From: a bacterium | GTDB lineage: Bacteria > UBA9089 > UBA9088 > JAGUXG01 | Length of the DNA stretch: 13,106 bases | Direction of reading: 5' to 3' | Assembly: GCA_030018505.1 (NCBI GenBank) | Contig: JASEHO010000035.1 | Coordinates: forward strand, 1-13,106 | Part shown: positions 7,022 to 12,838 of the stretch, piece after piece | Position numbering within the stretch: position 1 is the first letter of the stretch | Layout: each line of letters begins with the position of its first letter | Notes under the pieces: generated by a model | Seen by the model: only the letters and a program-made list of their open reading frames with translations | The model's database searches: none | Told to the model about the DNA's origin: nothing | Made by a program: the position numbers and the translations under genes

Positions 7022-7199
7022 GTAACACTTTACTCATCTGAAGTAACCGAGTAAAGTTCAATGTAAAATGTAAAATTAGCAATTAGCATTTTAAAATTAT
7101 TTCTCTTCTTCATTGTTAATTGCTAATTGCTCATTGATAATTTTGCAATGAATTCCATTTACATGGTTGTTGTTTCACTTCAGATGGGTAAATAGTTAC
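7022..7199. mobile_element. MITE copy 2, complete, 178 bp, 8-bp target duplication
   Basis: A complete short element without coding capacity. The left end (7022-7047) starts GTAACACTTTACTCATCTGA and the right end (7172-7199) finishes GATGGGTAAATAGTTAC. The two ends are inverted copies matching at about 20 of the first 24 positions. It is flanked by perfect direct repeats AGAATGTC (7014-7021 and 7200-7207), the mark of transposition with an 8-bp staggered cut. The interior holds two blocks of tandem 7-bp units: AATGTAA twice, AATTAGC twice and ATTTTAA at 7060-7094, then ATTGTTA, ATTGCTA, ATTGCTC and ATTGATA at 7112-7139. The two blocks are roughly complementary, so a transcript could fold into one long hairpin. 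GTAA ends and 8-bp duplications are characteristic of the IS66 family; no transposase is in the window. Confidence 0.85.
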
Positions 7200-7207
7200 A
7201 GAATGTC

Positions 7208-7376
7208 AAGGTGTTGTGGCTAATGCAACTATTAGCTATCAGCTTTCATTTCCTTCTCCATCTGACCGCTGACTGCTGAAAGCTGAACGCTTACTTTATT
7301 TTTAATCTTTGACTTTATTCCAAAAGGGCTTGAGGGGTCTAAATGCAATTTTAGCCTATTAGTCTAAATCAGAGAT
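7208..7376. other. non-coding leader before dapF
   Basis: Together with MITE copy 2 this fills the 424-bp gap between thiE and dapF. Apart from the heptamer hairpin described separately, I see no gene. A TTGACT at 7309-7314 has no acceptable -10 box at normal spacing. The dapF ATG has only a weak AGAG in front of it. Confidence 0.5.
7234..7291. repeat. heptamer-built hairpin repeat (TGAnnGC units)
   Basis: Four consecutive 7-bp units TGACCGC, TGACTGC, TGAAAGC, TGAACGC run from 7263 to 7290. Two inverted units (GCTATCA, GCTTTCA) lie at 7235-7248. The arms 7234-7248 and 7277-7291 pair at 13 of 15 positions around a 28-base loop. It resembles the 7-bp periodicity inside the MITEs but with a different, more GC-rich unit, and it lies outside their target duplications. 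Its function is unknown; a terminator is unlikely because the following T-rich stretch is interrupted. Confidence 0.6.
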
Positions 7377-8129
7377 ATGGAGTATATAAAGATTTCTGCT
7401 TCAGGGAATAGCTTTGTTTTGATAAATAATCTGGATAGACAGATAGAGGCTAATCCTGAGTTGGCAAAGGGGCTTTGTAGTAAGGAAGATGTAGATGGCT
7501 TGCTTCTTATTGAGCCAACAAAGACTGCGGACTTTCGGATGAGAATCTTTAATAGTGATGGCTCAGAGGCAGAGATGTGTGGAAATGGAGCAAGGTGTGT
7601 AGCCTGGTTTGCCCATTCTACAGGGATTACTGGTTCTAAATTGGAGCTTGAGACAATTGCTGGAAGGATAAGAGCTGAGGTTTCAGCTGACAAGGTGAAG
7701 GTTTCCGTAGGCGAACCAAAGGATTTGAGGCTATATATTCCGATTGAGCCGATGCTCCATTTTGTCAGGGTGGGTCTGCCTCATACTGTCATCTTCTGTG
7801 ATGATGTAGATAGCATTGACCTAAAAAAGATAGGGGCTACGATAAGATACCATCCGTTCTTCTCGCAAGAGGGGACGAATGTCAATCTTGTTCAGGTGGT
7901 TAGCTCTAATAGGATTAAGGTAAGGACTTATGAAAGAGGGGTTGAAGGAGAGACCCTCTGTTGTGGCACAGGCTCTGCCAGTTCTTCCTATATCTCGCAC
8001 CTTGTAAAAGATCTACAGTTTCCCATTGCAGTTGAGCCAAAGAGCAAAGAGGAGGTGAATGTCTATTGGGAAGAGGGTTTGCTTTATATAGAAGGTAGTG
8101 TCAAGGGAAAATATGAAGTAACTATTTAG
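7377..8129 (+). CDS. dapF: diaminopimelate epimerase
   Basis: DapF interconverts LL- and meso-diaminopimelate by a two-cysteine mechanism, giving the precursor of lysine and of peptidoglycan cross-links. The 250-residue protein is slightly short for the family (about 270). The first catalytic cysteine is Cys68 in MCGNGARC (67-74) and the second is Cys196 in GETLCCGTGS (191-200). Asn11 lies in the SGNSFVLI start motif, and GTNVN (166-170) is the usual substrate-binding stretch. The ERGVEGET loop has one residue more than the common ERGxGET form, as in some other phyla. The last codons (GTA ACT ATT TAG) lie inside MITE copy 3, so the C-terminal Val-Thr-Ile and the stop are derived from the element. 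Without it, the frame would run into the next gene. Confidence 0.96.
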   Translation: MEYIKISASGNSFVLINNLDRQIEANPELAKGLCSKEDVDGLLLIEPTKTADFRMRIFNSDGSEAEMCGNGARCVAWFAHSTGITGSKLELETIAGRIRAEVSADKVKVSVGEPKDLRLYIPIEPMLHFVRVGLPHTVIFCDDVDSIDLKKIGATIRYHPFFSQEGTNVNLVQVVSSNRIKVRTYERGVEGETLCCGTGSASSSYISHLVKDLQFPIAVEPKSKEEVNVYWEEGLLYIEGSVKGKYEVTI

Positions 8130-8242
8130 CCAAGTGAAGTATAACGAAGGAAAAAGAGGCAACAGAACAGAAAGTAAAGAATTTAACTGACTTCTCTGAT
8201 GACTGGTGCACTTACAGTTACTTCAGATGGGCAAAGTGTTAC
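8118..8242. mobile_element. MITE copy 3, 125 bp, inserted at the dapF 3' end
   Basis: The left end GTAACTATTTAGCCAAGTGA (from 8118) and right end CTTCAGATGGGCAAAGTGTTAC (8221-8242) are imperfect inverted repeats matching at about 18 of 24 positions, and the right end closely matches those of copies 1 and 2. Perfect 8-bp direct repeats AATATGAA flank it (8110-8117 and 8243-8250). It is shorter than copy 2 and lacks the long AT heptamer blocks; a TGACTGGTGC stretch (8200-8209) recurs inverted at 5856-5865. It separates dapF from the cyclophilin gene, whose ribosome site begins right after the right-hand duplication. It carries no reading frame of its own. Confidence 0.83.
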
Positions 8243-8262
8243 AATATGAAAAAGGAGGAGAA

Positions 8263-8961
8263 ATGAAAAGAATATTGCTTGGGTTTATTTTAGGGTCAAT
8301 GGGTTTGGTTTATGGAGAAATGGTCGTTCCAAAAGGAGCGGAGACAACTGTCTATTCTGATGAGTCTGGAAAGAGAGGGACAGGAACCCTTGCCATTCTT
8401 AAAGGAAAGGCGATGGTTCTTGAGAAAAAAGGGAGTTGGACAAAAGTAAGCCTTGTTGGATGGGTTCGGGCTGATAAGTTAAAGGAGGTTAAGGTGAGGT
8501 TACCAAAGGCAAAAATCAAGACAAATCTTGGTGGAATAGTTTTAGAGCTGTTTGCTGACAAGGCGCCAAATACTGTGGAGAACTTTATAAAATTAGCTGA
8601 CTCAAACTTTTACAACGGCGTTATCTTCCACAGAGTCATCCCGGGTTTTATGATTCAAGGTGGCGACCCAACAGGCACAGGAGCAGGTGGCCCAGGCTAT
8701 AACTTTCCTGATGAGTTCCACCCAGAGTTAAGGCACACAAAACCCGGTCTTCTTTCTATGGCAAATGCAGGTCCAAACACTAATGGCAGTCAGTTCTTCA
8801 TCACTGTTGCTCCTACACCCTGGCTTGACAACAAGCATTCTATCTTTGGCGAGGTGATAGAGGGAATGGATGTGGTCAATAAGATTGTCAACCAAGAAAG
8901 AGATGCAAGAGACAGACCATTAAAAGATGTAGTGATGGAAAGCGTTGTTATTGAAAGGTAA
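8263..8961 (+). CDS. exported cyclophilin-type peptidyl-prolyl isomerase with SH3-like domain
   Basis: Catalyses cis-trans isomerisation at prolines, here probably in the periplasm. The 232-residue form begins with a signal peptide (about 1-18, ending LVYG). An SH3b-like segment follows (about 22-75, with KGSWTKVSLVGWVRADKL at 56-73), then a full cyclophilin domain (about 83-231). Catalytic-site residues are present: Arg124 in FHRVIPGFMIQGGDP, Phe129, Gln132, MANAGPNTNGSQFFIT (166-181), Trp187 and His192 in WLDNKHSIFG. ATG 8263 is chosen because AGGAGG lies five to ten bases ahead and the signal peptide starts there. A longer frame from 8206 would begin inside a MITE. The stop is six bases before cobA-hemD, so they are probably co-transcribed. 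The SH3 domain may bind cell wall peptides; this is an inference. Confidence 0.92.
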   Translation: MKRILLGFILGSMGLVYGEMVVPKGAETTVYSDESGKRGTGTLAILKGKAMVLEKKGSWTKVSLVGWVRADKLKEVKVRLPKAKIKTNLGGIVLELFADKAPNTVENFIKLADSNFYNGVIFHRVIPGFMIQGGDPTGTGAGGPGYNFPDEFHPELRHTKPGLLSMANAGPNTNGSQFFITVAPTPWLDNKHSIFGEVIEGMDVVNKIVNQERDARDRPLKDVVMESVVIER

Positions 8962-8967
8962 GTAAAG

Positions 8968-10458
8968 GTGCTACAAGGTAAGGTCTATTTAGTTGGCGCA
9001 GGACCAGGGGATATTGGTTTATTGACATTAAGGGGATTAGAGTGCATAAAGGATGCGGATGTTATCATTTATGATGCGCTTGTCAATCAAAGACTCCTTT
9101 CCTTTGCAAAGCCTTCTGCGTGTCTGGTCTATGTTGGTAAAATAAGCACAAAACATGCCCTGTCTCAGAATGAAATCAACCAGCTATTAGTCAAAAAGGC
9201 CAATAAAGGAAAGGTAGTAGTAAGGTTAAAGGGAGGTGACCCCTTTATCTTTGGTCGGGGTGGAGAAGAGGCCTGTTTTCTGGTAGATAAAGGCGTCCCT
9301 TTTGAGGTTGTGCCTGGTGTAACCTCAAGCCTTGCCTGTCCCACATTTTCTGGGATTCCTTTGACCCAGAGAGGCATAGCATCAAGCCTGACTATTCTTA
9401 CAGGCCAGGAGGACCCTACCAAAGAAAGCTCCATTGATTGGGAAAAAATAGCGAAATTAGAAGGAACCATAGTCATTTTGATGGGAGCAGGGAATTGCAG
9501 TAAGATTAGTAGGCAACTGATAAAATTAGGAAAACCCGAGGAGACACCGATAGCTATTATCAGATGGGGAACAACACCAAAACAGAAGACCATTATTTCC
9601 AGCCTCAAGGAGATTACAAAAGAGGATATTGCCTCACCCTCTGTAATAGTGATTGGAGAGGTGGTAAGGCTGAGGGAAAAATTAGCCTGGTTTGAAAAGA
9701 AGCCTTTGTTTGGAAAGACTATTTTGGTGACCCGTGCCAGACATCAAGCAAATGAATTGAGCAGATTATTAGAAGAAGAGGGGGCTTGCGTTATAGAATT
9801 TCCTCTCATAAAGATTGAACCACCCCATTCCTTTGAAAGATTGGATGAGGCAATTGAAAATATTAGCAAGTATGACTGGCTTATCTTCACCTCAGTTAAT
9901 GGCGTCCTATCTTTCTTTGAAAGGCTGCTGAAAAAGGCTGATATAAGGTGCTTGGCTAAAGTAAAGGTCTGTGCAATTGGACCTGCCACAAAAGAAGCTT
10001 GCGAGAAGACTGGTATAAAGGTGGAACTTGAGCCAAAAGAGTTCAGGGCTGAAGGTATCATTAAGGCAATGAAAGGGCTTGATATTGCTGGAAAGAACCT
10101 TCTTATTCTGCGAGCAGAAGAAGCAAGAGAGGTTTTGCCAGAGGCTCTGAGAGAGATGGGGGCATTGGTTGATGTTGTTCCTGTCTATAGGACAATAAGA
10201 CCAGAGGCTTCCTCCACCAAAATAAAAGAGATGCTGAAAAACTCTGAAATCAGTCTCATCACCTTCACCAGTTCCTCCTGTGTAAAGAACTTCTGTGAAT
10301 TGATAGACCAAAGAGAGCTTTGGGATAAGGTTAAGTCTGCCTGCATAGGTCCAATCACAGAAGAAAAGGCAAAAGAGCTTGGTTTTAATCTCCAGATAGT
10401 GGCCAAAGAATATACTATCCCTGGTTTAGTGAAGGAGATCTGCCAAGCATTGACATAA
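8968..10458 (+). CDS. cobA-hemD: fused uroporphyrinogen-III C-methyltransferase / uroporphyrinogen-III synthase
   Basis: A 496-residue bifunctional enzyme of tetrapyrrole synthesis. Residues 1-240 are the SAM-dependent methyltransferase making precorrin-2: VGAGPGDIGLLT (9-20), RLKGGDPFIFGRGGEE (86-101), PGVTSS (116-121), TGQEDP (145-150) and MGAG (172-175). Residues 248-496 are the synthase that closes and flips ring D: TILVTRAR (251-258), a FTSVNGV stretch, and ITFTSSSCVKNF near 425-436. Such fusions are common in Gram-positives and many candidate phyla. Two positions usually His in the methyltransferase are Gln here (PLTQRG at 134 and TGQ at 147). Translation starts at GTG 8968, six bases after the cyclophilin stop, with a weak ribosome site. 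The gene feeds siroheme or cobalamin; no other genes of the pathway are in the window. Its last codons contain the promoter of the next gene. Confidence 0.94.
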   Translation: MLQGKVYLVGAGPGDIGLLTLRGLECIKDADVIIYDALVNQRLLSFAKPSACLVYVGKISTKHALSQNEINQLLVKKANKGKVVVRLKGGDPFIFGRGGEEACFLVDKGVPFEVVPGVTSSLACPTFSGIPLTQRGIASSLTILTGQEDPTKESSIDWEKIAKLEGTIVILMGAGNCSKISRQLIKLGKPEETPIAIIRWGTTPKQKTIISSLKEITKEDIASPSVIVIGEVVRLREKLAWFEKKPLFGKTILVTRARHQANELSRLLEEEGACVIEFPLIKIEPPHSFERLDEAIENISKYDWLIFTSVNGVLSFFERLLKKADIRCLAKVKVCAIGPATKEACEKTGIKVELEPKEFRAEGIIKAMKGLDIAGKNLLILRAEEAREVLPEALREMGALVDVVPVYRTIRPEASSTKIKEMLKNSEISLITFTSSSCVKNFCELIDQRELWDKVKSACIGPITEEKAKELGFNLQIVAKEYTIPGLVKEICQALT

Positions 10459-10478
10459 AGAGATTCTGGGGGTATAAT
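10450..10478 (+). promoter_or_regulatory. perfect-consensus sigma70 promoter of the DUF2723 gene
   Basis: TTGACA (10450-10455), a 17-bp spacer and TATAAT (10473-10478) match the sigma70 consensus at all twelve positions with ideal spacing. The -35 box lies in the last codons of cobA-hemD (TTG ACA TAA). The expected transcript start, six to eight bases after the -10 box, falls at about 10484-10486, on the GTG start of the next gene. Either the mRNA is leaderless or the gene is mainly translated from longer read-through transcripts. Confidence 0.6.
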
Positions 10479-10485
10479 CTGGGGT

Positions 10486-10731
10486 GTGAAGAAGGGATGG
10501 CTTGCAAAATGGCTACCAAGGAATGAGTCAATAAATCCAGAGCCTTTTGAAAGAATAGATTATGCTTGTGGGCTTCTGGTCTTTTTTGTATCCTTTGGGG
10601 TGTATCTTGTTACCCTGATGCCTACTGTTGGTCTCTATGATGGAGCAGATATGACTACGGCAGCCTGGGTATTGGGCATTCCTCATCCCCTGGTTATCCA
10701 CTTTATTGTCTGCTGGGCAAACTCTGGATGA
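10486..10731 (+). CDS. DUF2723 membrane protein, N-terminal piece (frameshifted)
   Basis: The first part of a GT-C-like polytopic membrane protein of the DUF2723 family. Residues 1-67 fit the family: a short cytoplasmic start, a membrane helix (about 27-43, LLVFFVSFGVYLVTLMP), and PTVGLYDGADMTTAAWVLGI (45-64). That last stretch corresponds to the acidic loop after the first helix of such glycosyltransferase-like proteins. After IPHP the frame goes wrong (LVIHFIVCWANSG, then stop). Restoring one C in the run at 10687-10690 gives IPHPPGYPLYCLLGKLW, the expected family sequence, and joins it to the following frame as one protein of about 660 residues. GTG 10486 is the only in-frame start after the cobA-hemD stop. 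The gene is either truly broken or affected by a base-calling error. Confidence 0.75.
   Translation: MKKGWLAKWLPRNESINPEPFERIDYACGLLVFFVSFGVYLVTLMPTVGLYDGADMTTAAWVLGIPHPLVIHFIVCWANSG
10687..10690 (+). other. frameshift site in a C-run (one C missing)
   Basis: CATCCCCTGGTTAT reads HPLV in the upstream frame. With five Cs instead of four it reads HPPGY and the reading frame continues to 12467 without a stop. Shine-Dalgarno-like or structural signals of programmed frameshifting were not seen, and the run is short for slippage. A mutation or sequencing error is therefore the simpler explanation. Confidence 0.75.
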
Positions 10732-12467
10732 CTATGATTCCAATTGGAAATTTGGCTTGGCGAATAAACATGCTCTCTGCCTTATTCGGCTCTCTGGCAG
10801 TCCTCTTTACCTACTTTATTACCTCAAAATTGATTACCAAGCCGATTACCAGAATAATCCCTTCTATGGTTGCTTCTCTATCTCTTGCCTTTTCTTATAC
10901 CTTCTGGCAACAATCCACCTTTGCTGGTCAGTATCTACCCAATCTTACCTTTGCCAGCCTTATCATTTTTCTCTTTATAAAATGGGCAGAGAAATGTGGT
11001 CAAAGATATGTTGATCACTCTCCATATCTTTATCTTCTCTTTTTCTGTATTGGTCTTGGTCTAAGTCACCATAGACAAACCTTGTTTCTTTTGCCAGGAA
11101 GCTTTCTTTTTGGCCTGATTCTCTTATGGAAAAATAGGCTTAGGGGTGAAAAGATAAAGATTGGGGGCTTAAAGAAAAAAGGGATCTGGTCTCATTTCTT
11201 ACTCCTATATTCTAATCTCTTAATTATCTTAAGGCTTCCTTACACCTTGAGACTTAAACCCTCCACCCTACTTGTAATGCTTCTTTTCTTTCTCCTGCCC
11301 CTTACTCTATACATCTATCTTCTGATAGCCGCCTCAAACAACCCTCCTATCAATTGGAGCAACCCTAATACCTTGACCAGATTCCTTGAGACAATAAAAG
11401 GAGAAAGATATAGCTTTCTCTTTGCAAGGCTTGGTGTGGTTGAGTTAATTCTTGAGGCAATTAAGCAAACCCGCTTCTTCTTCATCTCCCAATTTACATT
11501 ATATCCCATTCTCTTTGGTCTTTTGGGAATAGTGGTTATGGCCATAAAAAGGGTCTCTTATTTCCTTCTATTAGCCATAATATTTCTGACAGACATCTTA
11601 ATCTCAGTCTCTTACAGACATCCAAGCATAGAGCTTTACTATATGATTCCATTTCTTATTGGCTCTATCTGGATTGGTTTTGGGATATGGGGGATAATCT
11701 GTATCTTGTCTAAGATAAGACTGCGTTTGCTTGGCATTATTTTCCTTTTAATGCCCCTTTTCCCAGCCATTTCCAACTATAAGACAAATGATAGAAACAG
11801 ATACTATTTTACCTATGACTATGCCTTAAATACCCTAAAGCCATTAAGAGAGAACGCTGTGCTTATTCTTACTGGTAGCGACCTGGAGGTTTTTAATACA
11901 TGGTATTTCCGATATGTGGAAAGGCTGAGGGAGGATGTAGTCTTGGTTGAACCTCATAATTTCCACTTTGAATGGACAGTAACTAATTTTAAGAAGACTC
12001 ATCCAGACATTCCCTTTGAGTTCTATCCTGTTAAGAAAGATATTCTCTCTTTTGATGAGGTAAAGTGGCAAAGGATAGAGGATATGGTCAAGAAAAACCT
12101 TCAGTTCAGACCTTTTTATATCTTTCCTGGACCCGGCATATTAACAGAATATGAGTTTATTCCAGAAGGAATCTTTGCTAAGATAACAAAAAACGATATA
12201 CCAAATGAAGAGCTCCTGGGGATAGTTGATGAAAATAGAATGGGTCTGGTAAGATACAGGGATTTCAAGAATGGCCTTATAGACTCTACAGCTGGTGTAT
12301 GTATTACGAATACAGCTGTCTCTTACTTTAACCGTGCCCGTCTCTATTATAACCTTGGCAAACAGGAAAAAGCTATCTTAGAGCTTAAAAAAGCCATAAA
12401 AATAGACCCCAATTATAGCTCTGCCCAACTTCTACTCAAGAGAATCTACAAAGAACAAAGAAAATAG
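10728..12467 (+). CDS. DUF2723 membrane protein with C-terminal TPR, main part (frameshifted)
   Basis: The remainder of the DUF2723 protein; the annotated ATG at 10728 is only the first Met after the frameshift, since the true frame enters near 10690. IPIGNLAWRINMLSALFG (4-21) is the typical family continuation. About eight to ten membrane helices follow up to about residue 350, for example LFGSLAVLFTYFI, LFFCIGLGLS, LLLFFLLPLTLYIYLLIA and IIFLLMPLFPAI. The rest is a soluble C-terminal region, probably extracytoplasmic, with ILTGSDLEVFNTWY (about 380-393). One TPR repeat ends the protein (about 532-575, ARLYYNLGKQEKAILELKKA). The family is thought to be related to protein O-mannosyltransferase-like GT-C enzymes that use lipid-linked sugars; the substrate is unknown. 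Whether a working protein is made depends on the upstream frameshift. Confidence 0.82.
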   Translation: MTMIPIGNLAWRINMLSALFGSLAVLFTYFITSKLITKPITRIIPSMVASLSLAFSYTFWQQSTFAGQYLPNLTFASLIIFLFIKWAEKCGQRYVDHSPYLYLLFFCIGLGLSHHRQTLFLLPGSFLFGLILLWKNRLRGEKIKIGGLKKKGIWSHFLLLYSNLLIILRLPYTLRLKPSTLLVMLLFFLLPLTLYIYLLIAASNNPPINWSNPNTLTRFLETIKGERYSFLFARLGVVELILEAIKQTRFFFISQFTLYPILFGLLGIVVMAIKRVSYFLLLAIIFLTDILISVSYRHPSIELYYMIPFLIGSIWIGFGIWGIICILSKIRLRLLGIIFLLMPLFPAISNYKTNDRNRYYFTYDYALNTLKPLRENAVLILTGSDLEVFNTWYFRYVERLREDVVLVEPHNFHFEWTVTNFKKTHPDIPFEFYPVKKDILSFDEVKWQRIEDMVKKNLQFRPFYIFPGPGILTEYEFIPEGIFAKITKNDIPNEELLGIVDENRMGLVRYRDFKNGLIDSTAGVCITNTAVSYFNRARLYYNLGKQEKAILELKKAIKIDPNYSSAQLLLKRIYKEQRK

Positions 12468-12495
12468 GGAAGAATTTGAAGTTGCTTTAAGGCTT

Positions 12496-12547
12496 GACAA
12501 AAAATATCTTTGCCAAAGGTCAAAAACAAGACCTGCCTTTTTTTGTC
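12496..12547 (+). terminator. possible terminator after the DUF2723 gene
   Basis: AGGTC (12517-12521) and GACCT (12530-12534) form a short stem with an 8-base loop, followed after GCC by seven Ts (12538-12544). An outer pairing GACAAAAAA (12496-12504) with TTTTTTGTC (12539-12547) could enclose it, giving possible function in both directions. The inner stem is short, so strength is doubtful. Confidence 0.35.
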
Positions 12548-12566
12548 TAAAAACAGGAGGTGTAGA

Positions 12567-12749
12567 ATGAAGAAACTATTTGTGATAGGTTTAGGGATTC
12601 TAGTTTTGGATATGGTAAAATAGCTGAGGCAGCAACACTAAATGTGCCAGGCAGCTATACGACCATTCAGGCAGCAATAAATGCAGTAAATGCAGGGGAT
12701 ACGGTCCTCGGTGGCGGATGGGAGGACAGGAGCAGAGAATAAGAACTTA
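12567..12749 (+). pseudogene. remnant of a secreted beta-helix (pectate-lyase-like) protein gene
   Basis: After an AGGAGG ribosome site (12555-12560), ATG 12567 opens MKKLFVIGLGILVLDMVK and a stop. Adding one T to the T-run (TTTT near 12602-12605) continues the signal peptide as FGYGKIAEA. It then reads ATLNVPGSYTTIQAAINAVN plus AGDTV, the well-known start of right-handed parallel beta-helix surface proteins. A second shift (one extra base near GTCCTCGG, about 12704-12710) is needed to reach LVADG, followed by TGAENKNL. The similarity then ends, although such proteins normally run to several hundred residues. So the gene is a short, multiply frameshifted stub: signal peptide plus the first turn. 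The clean ribosome site suggests recent decay or deletion of the main body. Confidence 0.7.
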
Positions 12750-12769
12750 AGCTGCTTCGCTAAAAAAGA

Positions 12770-12779
12770 TTTTGCAAAA
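12770..12779. repeat. 10-bp palindrome upstream of the last promoter
   Basis: TTTTGCAAAA is a perfect palindrome ending one base before the -35 box of the promoter at 12781. It sits inside a weaker inverted pair (TTCGCTAAA at about 12756-12764 and TTTACGAA at 12781-12788). It could be an operator, but AT-rich palindromes of this size are common by chance. Confidence 0.2.
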
Positions 12780-12780
12780 A

Positions 12781-12809
12781 TTTACGAAACTATAGTATTA
12801 TAGTATAAT
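12781..12809 (+). promoter_or_regulatory. predicted promoter of the terminal coiled-coil gene
   Basis: TTTACG (12781-12786, four of six to consensus), a 17-bp spacer and a perfect TATAAT (12804-12809) precede the gene at 12839. The predicted start is about 20 bases before its ATG, leaving room for the AGGAGA ribosome site at 12828-12833. Confidence 0.5.
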
Positions 12810-12838
12810 TATTGAAGTCTAGAAAATAGGAGAAAAAA

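Noticed and set aside
1..7199. Inverted copies at 1-72 and 7022-7094 as the ends of one 7-kb composite transposon
   Set aside because: Copy 2 is a complete element with its own two ends and duplication, and copy 1 continues to the left of the window, so each is an independent insertion; the genes between are housekeeping-type.
8206..8262. Extended N-terminus of the cyclophilin gene starting at 8206
   Set aside because: That start lies inside MITE copy 3, and a strong ribosome site followed by a signal peptide begins at 8263.
10684..10731. Programmed ribosomal frameshift in the DUF2723 gene
   Set aside because: Four Cs are not a known efficient slippery heptamer and no stimulating structure or internal ribosome site is evident; a missing base is simpler.
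12494..12522. TTGACA at 12494-12499 as a promoter for the beta-helix remnant
   Set aside because: No acceptable -10 box at 16-18 bp spacing; the sequence is better explained as one arm of a possible terminator.
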